Below, piece by piece: positions 5,829 to 13,200 of a stretch of DNA of 32,494 nt (the stretch's first letter is position 1; the number at the start of each line of letters is the position of its first letter). The translations under genes and the position numbers were made by a program. The stretch covers positions 1 to 32,494 of IMG/VR virus record IMGVR_UViG_3300014933_000167. One strand, written 5' to 3'. This stretch comes from a virus. The notes beneath the pieces are model-generated. The model made no database searches. It was not told where the DNA came from and saw only the letters and a list, made by a program, of their open reading frames with translations.

Positions 5829-6166
5829 GAACATTTAGAGCAAAAGGAAGCACTACTCGTAGAGTTGCTGGAAAAATGAACAAGACTGAGGAGGCGTACT
5901 CCAAGGTTCTTGAAGACCAGCGTCTTACTGGTAAGATCCATCATTGGGCATTTGAGTCTATTACACTGCGACTTGCAGATAGAACAACCTACACACCAGA
6001 TTTTCTAGTAATTGATAAAGATGGACTCATCTCATTCATAGAAGTAAAAGGTTTTTGGCATCAAGCGGGTCGTATCAAGATCAAGGTAGCGGCTGAAAAT
6101 CATCCTTGGTTTGAGTTTCAAGCAGTACAACTAAAGAAAAAGGAGTGGATTTATGAGCAGTTCTAA
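5825..6166 (+). CDS. DUF1064-like PD-(D/E)XK endonuclease
   Basis: The 113-residue protein shows the PD-(D/E)XK core: Glu23 in KTEEAYSKVL, Asp59 in YTPDFLVI, and Glu73-Val-Lys75 in FIEVKGFW. This is the layout of the DUF1064 phage nuclease family, related to small structure-specific or T7 endonuclease I-like enzymes. It could resolve branched intermediates produced by the ERF/nuclease/SSB module. It overlaps the following gene by 14 bases. Family assignment is strong; the exact substrate is inference. Confidence 0.8.
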   Translation: MRTFRAKGSTTRRVAGKMNKTEEAYSKVLEDQRLTGKIHHWAFESITLRLADRTTYTPDFLVIDKDGLISFIEVKGFWHQAGRIKIKVAAENHPWFEFQAVQLKKKEWIYEQF

Positions 6167-6623
6167 AGAGGAGATATGCCCATGCTGTGGGCAATCATAC
6201 AATCCAGCAACAGCAACCAAGAATGATTTTGAGATATTCTGGAAAGCATACCCTAGAAAGACAGGAAAGGGTTATTGTCAAGAGATTTGGAAACGGAAAA
6301 AGTTTCCATCTATTGAGATAATGCTTACTGCATTAAAGAAAGCAATAGCATCTCCTGATTGGCAGAAGGAGGGGGGCAAGTTCATTCCTAATCCATCCAC
6401 TTACCTAAACCAAGGTAGATGGGAGGATGAGGGAATTGATTACTCTGTTCTATCTCAAAAGATTTCACGCCCAATATTCAAAGGATCTACATCATCAGTA
6501 GATGAAGAGAAATACAGAGCATGGAAAATAGCGGAGGAATATCCACCTCAGTTCATAGAATCTTCTTTTATAGAAGACCCTGAACCAGTACAAAAGAAAT
6601 ACCTAGCAACCATAAAACAATGA
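6153..6623 (+). CDS. Phage replication protein, helicase-loader/initiator C-terminal type
   Basis: After a short CPCCGQ motif (possible metal site, residues 9-14) comes FEIFWKAYPRKTGKGYCQEIWK. Later the protein has GGKFIPNPSTYLNQGRWEDEG. I recognise this as the C-terminal domain shared by many phage replication initiation/helicase-loading proteins (lambda O, DnaT and replisome-organiser-like). The usual N-terminal DNA-binding winged helix is missing, so the protein is short (156 residues). One of the few clear SD-like sequences (AAAGGAG) lies upstream of the ATG, inside the previous gene. Confidence 0.7.
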   Translation: MSSSKEEICPCCGQSYNPATATKNDFEIFWKAYPRKTGKGYCQEIWKRKKFPSIEIMLTALKKAIASPDWQKEGGKFIPNPSTYLNQGRWEDEGIDYSVLSQKISRPIFKGSTSSVDEEKYRAWKIAEEYPPQFIESSFIEDPEPVQKKYLATIKQ

Positions 6624-6811
6624 TAAACCCATACGAAGACGAACCATGCATTGACAGAGAGAAGGAATCTCTTTGTCAAGAAATATCAATGCTACGCAAT
6701 AAGTTGGATTATGTAGAGAATGTCCTGAGTGAGATCCATATGCTTAATTCACTAGGAAAGACGCTAAAAATCCACGATGCTGTTAATGCGGCAATTGACA
6801 TTCTAAAATGA
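6620..6811 (+). CDS. Small coiled-coil-like protein, 63 aa
   Basis: The central segment (REKESLCQEISMLRNKLDYV) is heptad-like and likely forms a coiled coil. ATGA overlaps link it to the replication protein upstream and to the membrane protein downstream. There is no recognisable family. Confidence 0.5.
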   Translation: MINPYEDEPCIDREKESLCQEISMLRNKLDYVENVLSEIHMLNSLGKTLKIHDAVNAAIDILK

Positions 6812-7152
6812 ACAATCGAATCTTCTTTGCGGTATTCATTCCAATCTTGATTGTTGAGATAGTGGCAAATGCTTCATGGATTGCAATCTCGTATGATTGG
6901 AGGATTAGAGGCAATGTTGGTCTGTCCTATACAATCTCAATCTTTGCTGGAGCATTGTCAGGATGGGCATGGTGCTGGATGGCGCAAGCTATTCGACAAG
7001 ATCAAATGTTCGTAGCAAACATTATGTGGGATATATTGGTAAGCATTGTATTTATTTCATTGCCTATCTTATTTTATGGAATCAAATTAGACATACAAAC
7101 CGCTATTGGGACAGCTATTGCTGTTCTTGGCTTACTTATTATGAAGGCATGA
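6808..7152 (+). CDS. Four-helix membrane protein, 114 aa
   Basis: Four hydrophobic segments are visible at about residues 4-24, 38-60, 72-91 and 97-112, with short charged turns (RIRG, RQDQ). It is an integral inner-membrane protein of unknown role; early phage membrane proteins sometimes serve superinfection exclusion or membrane anchoring of replication. The stop overlaps the next start (ATGA). Confidence 0.6.
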   Translation: MNNRIFFAVFIPILIVEIVANASWIAISYDWRIRGNVGLSYTISIFAGALSGWAWCWMAQAIRQDQMFVANIMWDILVSIVFISLPILFYGIKLDIQTAIGTAIAVLGLLIMKA

Positions 7153-7613
7153 ACTACGACGAAGAATTAGACCCAAATGTAGCAAAAGCTGCCGGGGCAT
7201 ATTACCCAAGTGCAAATTATTTTGTAGAAGCATTTCTTGTAGAAAACAGCAAACAAGAAATTACTATGCAACAAAAACTTGATAAATCAAACGATCAAAG
7301 GGATAGGGCAATTGGAATATGTGATTCAATTATGGCATGGGAATCTTTAGCAGATACCCGAAAGAGCATGAAGGATCTAGCTGCACTTAAAAGCGAAATA
7401 TGTAAAACCGATTGCCATAAATGCAAAGGGACAGGATGGTTTCAGTATAGTTACGATCACTCTACTGTCTGCAATATGTGCTGCAAGCATGATGAAGGAT
7501 GGTGGGATCTCACAGAAGATTATTCAAGGTATAAGAAGGATGCTGACAATGGATGTTGCATTAAAGGATGTGGAACTTTGCGGAGAGATTTAAAAAATAA
7601 AATCAATGAGTAA
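7149..7613 (+). CDS. Zinc-binding-like protein with DnaJ-type Cys motif, 154 aa
   Basis: The N-terminal half is helical. The C-terminal half contains CHKCKGTGWF followed about 15 residues later by CNMCCKHDEGWW, a CxxCxGxG...CxxC pattern like the zinc centres of DnaJ, and then CCIKGCG. Zinc binding is therefore likely. Function is not known. I use the ATG at 7149 (ATGA overlap with the previous stop) rather than the much longer frame starting inside the membrane-protein gene. Confidence 0.6.
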   Translation: MNYDEELDPNVAKAAGAYYPSANYFVEAFLVENSKQEITMQQKLDKSNDQRDRAIGICDSIMAWESLADTRKSMKDLAALKSEICKTDCHKCKGTGWFQYSYDHSTVCNMCCKHDEGWWDLTEDYSRYKKDADNGCCIKGCGTLRRDLKNKINE

Positions 7614-7896
7614 ATCAATTGACGAAATTCTAAGAGAATTGGGAATGGCAACCCCGGATATCCCACCAATTAATAAACACGAAGCTATGGAAATGGGGCT
7701 TATTGAAAAAGTTGATAGTCCCAAAAAATGCGTATGCGGCAAAAGTGCTTATACGTCACAATCAAGATGTGATTCAGCTATCAAACACAGACTTAAATCT
7801 GGATTTGGTGGAACAGGAATGTTAAGGGCATATGAATGTGACATATCAAGGGGAAATTGGCATATGTCGAGCGTAAATAATAAAAAGAAACTATGA
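7606..7896 (+). CDS. Small Cys/His zinc-ribbon-like phage protein, 96 aa
   Basis: The C-terminal half has CVCGKSAYTSQSRCDSAI, then a basic stretch, then AYECDISRGNWHMSS. It resembles a common phage family in which a Cys pair, a K.AY..S..A segment and a YrC..C..WHLTS ending form a small zinc ribbon. Here the final CxxC is replaced by a single Cys, so metal binding may be altered. It overlaps the previous gene by 8 bases and the next by an ATGA. Confidence 0.6.
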   Translation: MSKSIDEILRELGMATPDIPPINKHEAMEMGLIEKVDSPKKCVCGKSAYTSQSRCDSAIKHRLKSGFGGTGMLRAYECDISRGNWHMSSVNNKKKL

Positions 7897-8111
7897 TTAC
7901 ACTACTAGCATTAGCTTATGCATCAATATTGCCAGTACAATATCCCGCACAACAGCAACCTCAAACAATCTATGTTTCCAATCTTTCGGCAACAGATGAA
8001 CGAGATAGCGGGTCTTATTATCAAGTCACCACGCTTCCACAGATGATGCCAATAATCCCACCAGATATGCCAATTGAAAATCAGCAACCAATAAATTACC
8101 AAGATCAATGA
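7893..8111 (+). CDS. Predicted exported Pro/Gln-rich peptide, 72 aa
   Basis: The first ~14 residues (ITLLALAYASILPV) form a short hydrophobic segment like a signal peptide, though without a Lys/Arg after the initiator. The rest is Pro-, Gln- and Tyr-rich with no Cys (LPQMMPIIPPDMPIENQQP) and probably disordered. It is coupled by ATGA overlaps on both sides. Function is not recognised. Confidence 0.5.
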   Translation: MITLLALAYASILPVQYPAQQQPQTIYVSNLSATDERDSGSYYQVTTLPQMMPIIPPDMPIENQQPINYQDQ

Positions 8112-8326
8112 CAACGCAACCACGAACACTAGAGCAGCTTAAAAAACATAAATATGCTGTATCTGAAAGGATGCCAAAGGGACAGGCATATTCACCCGAT
8201 CAATGCGGGTGGATTGTTCACGAGTCCAAGAAGCCTTCAGTTACATGGCAATGCAATCGATCATCAGGATATGGGGAAGGAAAGCTATGGTGCAGTAACC
8301 ATGCGAAAATGGTTCCTGCTAAATAA
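8108..8326 (+). CDS. Small C...C...CxxH metal-binding-like protein, 72 aa
   Basis: It carries QCGWIVHESKKPSVTWQCNR followed by LWCSNHAKM, a three-Cys-plus-His pattern (C...C...CxxH) seen in several small phage and bacterial zinc-binding proteins. It is the last gene of the + strand arm; the convergent glycosyltransferase gene ends one base later. Regulatory or DNA-binding function is possible but not shown. Confidence 0.6.
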   Translation: MTTQPRTLEQLKKHKYAVSERMPKGQAYSPDQCGWIVHESKKPSVTWQCNRSSGYGEGKLWCSNHAKMVPAK

Positions 8327-8327
8327 T

Positions 8328-9854
8328 TTATGTTTTTAACTTACTGAAGTTAGGTTTTTTAAACTTACCTTCATAATTTAAGGTTTCCAATTCTTCAAGA
8401 GGCATTTTTCTTTCGAGCAACCATTCTCTAGCAAGTTTACAATTCCTTAAATTACACATATCCCTATGCAATCCATGCCCTTCCCACAAAGAAGGATGCC
8501 ATTCATGGTAAATTAAATTTTCTATTTCTCTTCCATTAAAGGATTTAAATAGTTCACGCATTATTCGATCCCAAGAGTGCCTTCCAAGCACCATATCAGG
8601 AAATAAATGATGGTTACTTCTCCACCATCCAACCCTCATTACAAATAAATCACATCCTGCATATTTTTTTCCAAGTTCTATTTGTTGGTAAGGAATCGGT
8701 TCTTCTAATGCATTAAAATCATTGCGATAAGAGAATGCAGGTAAATTGCCCTCAAGTCTCTCTATAAAATTAGATGCAACACAAGTATCTGTATTAGTAA
8801 AAACCAAAATGTCGGAATCATTACGACCAAGGCAAGCTAATCGTAACATATCCTTAATCATTGGTATCCTTCGCTTTTCTTCTGGAACAACTTCAGCGGA
8901 ACTTCTTACGAAACAATTGTCATCCAATCCCAAATCAACGCACCCAATAGTTTCCCAAGTTTTTAATGCAAGATCATTTCGCCTTTTCTCATTGCCAGTT
9001 ACCCAAGGCATTTTTTGATAAACATGGACAATATCAGGATAAATGGGTTTTGGTTTTGGGCATCTGATTAGACCAAGCATGCGAGTCACATCCCTTGGAA
9101 AGTTCTTATATCGTGTATAAGACGCATAGGATGGCCTCCAAGCTGTTCCATGCCACATGGAAGGGTAATCTGCCACAATTGCATGAACTGGTTTTTTAGT
9201 GGCATATGATAGGTGCAATGGCCCACTATCCGTAAGAATCATATGAGCAGTATTGGGGTGATCCATAATCCCAAGTAAATCATAAAACTTTTCAGCTTTA
9301 ATATTTGCCAAATCAACAATATGAAAATCTGGCAATGAATAATTAAGAATCTCCATCAAAAGATCCTTGTATTGGAATGGTGACGAATTGCCACCAGTTG
9401 ATACTACAATCCAAGGCTTATCTTTAGGAATGCCCTTAGTGAGCCTTTTTTCTCTTTTTGTATCCCTTTGATCAAATACTAATGAAAGTTGTTTGGGCCA
9501 TAGATCAATTTTCCCAGCGAGTCTCCATGCATCCATTTGGAAACTATCACAAATCATGGGAGGCCCATTATGGTTCCCATATACTTGACTTACTATTACA
9601 TCAGAAATTCCAACAACCTGAGTTGTTGTTACATCCCCTACTGATGTTTTGGCAAAATTTAACGCTCCAGTTATATCGTGGTATGGCCCGTTATAAATAA
9701 TCTTATTTACATAGCTAACGCCATCTAGGATATCTTGAAAATCTTTAGATACGATAAGTTTTGGCTTTTTACCTGTCTGATCGTACTCGTATTTTAATAA
9801 AGGGAGAAATGAACATATATCACCATACCTCCCAAGGTTAAGGTATGTAGCCAT
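8328..9854 (-). CDS. Two-domain glycosyltransferase (GT9-like N-terminus fused to a second transferase-like domain)
   Basis: The first ~270 residues fit the GT9/heptosyltransferase fold: YLNLGRYGDICSFLPLL at the N-terminus and, at about 206-240, the signature LTDSGPLHLSYATKKPV followed by an MWHG turn. The remaining ~230 residues contain ILVFTNTDTCVA (about 349-360), a DxD-like element of GT-A nucleotide-sugar transferases, and a conserved-looking YHEWHPSLWEG segment near 449-459. It may glycosylate the virion or alter host surface sugars; both are inference. It is the last gene of the late - strand arm and converges with the left arm. Confidence 0.7.
   Translation of the reverse strand: MATYLNLGRYGDICSFLPLLKYEYDQTGKKPKLIVSKDFQDILDGVSYVNKIIYNGPYHDITGALNFAKTSVGDVTTTQVVGISDVIVSQVYGNHNGPPMICDSFQMDAWRLAGKIDLWPKQLSLVFDQRDTKREKRLTKGIPKDKPWIVVSTGGNSSPFQYKDLLMEILNYSLPDFHIVDLANIKAEKFYDLLGIMDHPNTAHMILTDSGPLHLSYATKKPVHAIVADYPSMWHGTAWRPSYASYTRYKNFPRDVTRMLGLIRCPKPKPIYPDIVHVYQKMPWVTGNEKRRNDLALKTWETIGCVDLGLDDNCFVRSSAEVVPEEKRRIPMIKDMLRLACLGRNDSDILVFTNTDTCVASNFIERLEGNLPAFSYRNDFNALEEPIPYQQIELGKKYAGCDLFVMRVGWWRSNHHLFPDMVLGRHSWDRIMRELFKSFNGREIENLIYHEWHPSLWEGHGLHRDMCNLRNCKLAREWLLERKMPLEELETLNYEGKFKKPNFSKLKT
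8337..8360 (+). terminator. Possible terminator of the + strand operon
   Basis: An A/T-rich 6-bp stem (TAACTT at 8337-8342, AAGTTA at 8347-8352, 4-nt loop) is followed by GG and six T residues. It lies just after the last + strand stop, inside the 3' end of the opposing gene. The stem is weak, so this is tentative. Confidence 0.35.
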
Positions 9855-9865
9855 CCCTAGCTAAA

Positions 9866-10189
9866 TTAATAAGTCTTACGAAACTTAACAGAATCTTCCT
9901 CTGAAGTAATAACCTTCAGTTCTGGAAATTCTTTCTTATCTTCAACAACTTCAACTTGCTGTTCTTTTTTAGGTTCTTGAAGTGGCTCAAGTGGGCCATG
10001 AGTTTGAAGGTAGCGTCCTAGTTCGATAAAAAGGAACCTACGTTGATCAAGTAAATATGCTGTACAAGCCTGATAAAAGTTAATCTCAGGCATCTTCTTT
10101 TCCTCACCTTCATTCTTAATCTGCTTTAGAATAGGATCTTCTTTAAAGTGGGAACGAAGCTCGATGGGAATAATATATTTTTTGCTCAT
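9866..10189 (-). CDS. Hypothetical protein, 107 aa
   Basis: This soluble charged protein has a helical middle (FYQACTAYLLDQRRFLFIEL) and an acidic, Lys/Glu-rich C-terminal tail. It lies 11 bases upstream of the glycosyltransferase and 54 bases downstream of the giant virion protein gene. The leader (CAACCACT) has no SD. No family is recognised. Confidence 0.6.
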   Translation of the reverse strand: MSKKYIIPIELRSHFKEDPILKQIKNEGEEKKMPEINFYQACTAYLLDQRRFLFIELGRYLQTHGPLEPLQEPKKEQQVEVVEDKKEFPELKVITSEEDSVKFRKTY

Positions 10190-10243
10190 AGTGGTTGCTG
10201 GTTAAAATAAAACCATGCATGAAAGAATTATGTATTGCAAGCG

Positions 10244-13200
10244 TTAAAATCTTCCTGAACTTCTTGAATATGATGTTCTTTTTGATGCATGAGATTTTGC
10301 CCAACTTTCTTCATCTTCTTTAGTTGTATAAGGAACTCCAAAAATTAACGCAGAACCAAGTTTTTCTGCTGCGCCAGCCGATGCCCAATCTTTTTGAGTA
10401 GACGCTTCAGCAAAAGGAATTGGTGAAAACATTCCAGCCAAAAATTGAGGCCAAGTAAGTTTTTCTTTTCCACGCAAAGGAGCAACTGATGACCAAGGAA
10501 CGGCATTTCCAGCAAAGTCTCTTTGATTTACTATAACAGCAATATCTCTAGCAATTGGGCTTAATTTATTGAATGCATAATCTCCTAAATCATGCAAAGC
10601 AAGTTTTACATTATTGCCGGGTGATTTCTCTAGTGGCGTTTTCTTTCCCAATACGGATGGGATATAATCACTAAATAGATCGTGTGTTTCTTTTGCCAAA
10701 AGCCTTCCAATAGAAAGAAAAGGATGCAATGGATTAAATGATCCATCATTTGTCTTGAAAGCAAGCCAATCGTGTTTTTTAGGATCGGTAAAGTTTACTT
10801 TTGCATTGCTACCAGTTGCAGAAAGGATTGCTTGATTTAAAAGAAGCGCACCAGCATAAACTCCAAGGAATTTTGCTTTGTTGACAGCTTCATGCCTTGC
10901 TTGCCAAGCATCAGCAGGAGATACATTTTTCCCTACAGACATTTTAGCCGCTGTGGCAAGCATTTTAGCAGGGTCTCCAACAAGCCATTTGAATTGAGAG
11001 TGGTATAATTTGGGAGCAAATAAAGCAAGTCTTACAATTGGGTGTGAACCAATTTTTGATTCTGCATATCCAGTTGCCGTGTTTGCCGCATCTCCAATAA
11101 TCTTTGCCATTTCTTCATTCTGGAGTGCTGGAGATAACTTTCTCCAATACTTTGAGAAATATTGCATCCTCAACCAATGGAGTGCATCAAATCCCCTGCC
11201 CCCTGTAATAGGATCAAGGGCTTTTGCTAATAAACTATCAGGATTTGATCTTTGTGGTTTTTCTGTTCCATATCTAAAAGGATTAACATCTGCTCCACCT
11301 TTCATAGCCCACTCATAATCTGGATGATTTACAATTGCATGATTATCAATAATCCATTGAGTTCTTCCATTTTTTCCTGTGAAAGTATATCGCATTGCTT
11401 TTAAAAAAGCCTTTGTTCCAATAACAGGATGAGTTACCCAAAGAGGAAGAGCGTGAGTTGTTATGAATGCTGTCCCGTGACCAAGCACGGATAATCTAAA
11501 TGCTTGTTCAGCGGCCTTTCCTGCAATCTTACTAATCATGCTAGAACTTTGATCAATTAACCACCTTTTTGAATTATTAAGAATTTGCTTTCTTTTTTCT
11601 TGTTGATGAAAAAGATCATTTGATGCTTTTTTTGCGCCTTTGGGCATTGCAAATGCATCTCGCACTTGATGTGGCGTAAGTCCAAAATCATCAGCCATAT
11701 CAGAAATCAATCTGTGTTCATCATAGAATGCATCTTTTGTCATTCTTGGTATGTAAAATTTCTTTGCTGATTCCCAAAGTGTCTTTGCTTGTTCTGGATT
11801 TAGCTTCTCACCAACTTTACCTTTTTCAAATAGGTCAGCTTGCTTTGCTTTCAGTCGGGCATTGGAAAGTTCTTGTTTCTTATTCGCAAGATCAGCTTCC
11901 AATCCTTTGATCTCTTCATTTGTTATCTTCTCTACATCTTTTGGAGTTGAAATCTTTCCGCTGTTAATGTCATCAATTTTCTTTTCATATTGAGCAATAC
12001 GCTTACGGAGATTATCAGCAACCTTTTCCTCGCCAATCTTCTCAACTGTTTTTGCTTTAGGTTTTGGTGTACGAGCAGCCTTAACAACTTTAACTGCCTC
12101 TTCTCCACCTGGCTCACCTTTTACTAACTTTTCAGCCTTATCCCATGCTTCTTTAAGGAAGCTTTCTACTTTAGGCCCAAACTGATCTAGAATCATTTTA
12201 GACGATCTGGCAAAATCCAATCCAAGTTCGCTAATATGTCCACGCATGATTCTTGATACAGTGGCAACAATAGAAACATCAGGGAATGAACCTAGTTGTG
12301 ATAATTGCTTTTTTAAAAGTTTCTCTGCCTCAAGACGATCAGCTTTCCATTTATCAACAATTCTTTGAGCTTGATCTAAAACTACTTTTTCAAATTTGGG
12401 AGTTTGTTGATTTTCAAGATCCTTAATCTTGGCCTCATAATAAGCCTTTAACTCTTCAGCAGTCTTACCTTTAGCTAGTTTTATTTCTTCTAAATCCTTT
12501 TTGATCTTTTCATTCTCTTGATTAAGACGATTAATTTCAGCTTTCTGCTTTGCTCCAGATGCATCAGATAAATCTCCAATTTGCTCTCTAGCTTCTTCTA
12601 ATGATTCAGGGGTCTTTACTTCAACATCAGCAAAACCTTTATCACGAATATTGGATAAATCATCTTGTGTTTTTTTTGTTATTTCATCAGCTTTCTTGTT
12701 TCTTTCTGCAAGTTTTGATGCTTTATCTAATTGAGAAAGACTTAAATCGTAACCTTTTGTATCTTCATTAAATTGCCTTTGGAAATCAAAAGCATTATCC
12801 ATTTTTAATTCTGTCCTAAACGCTTGTTGAGCTAATGTTCTACCAGCAACACTTGAAACATTTTGTTCATAACGATCATTGTATTCTTTGTATATTTCGT
12901 TTGCTTCTTTGTATTGCTCTGAATTTGCTCCAAATTTTCTCAATGCCTCATACGCATTAGAAGCAAGGGTTTCAATATGCGCCCTGGCTATCATTGAATT
13001 TTTATCAACTTCAGCAGATTGAATTTTCCTCAATGCCTCTTCTGGATTTGCTCCTTTTGAGATAGCATCCCTTCCTTGTTGGATCATCTCATCACGGGTC
13101 ATTGGCTCAATGGATGGAACTGCCCCTTGTCCTATTCCATATTTTAGCATTTCTTCTTGCGCTGCCCTTGATGTTCCAAATTTTACTGCTTCTCCACCAG

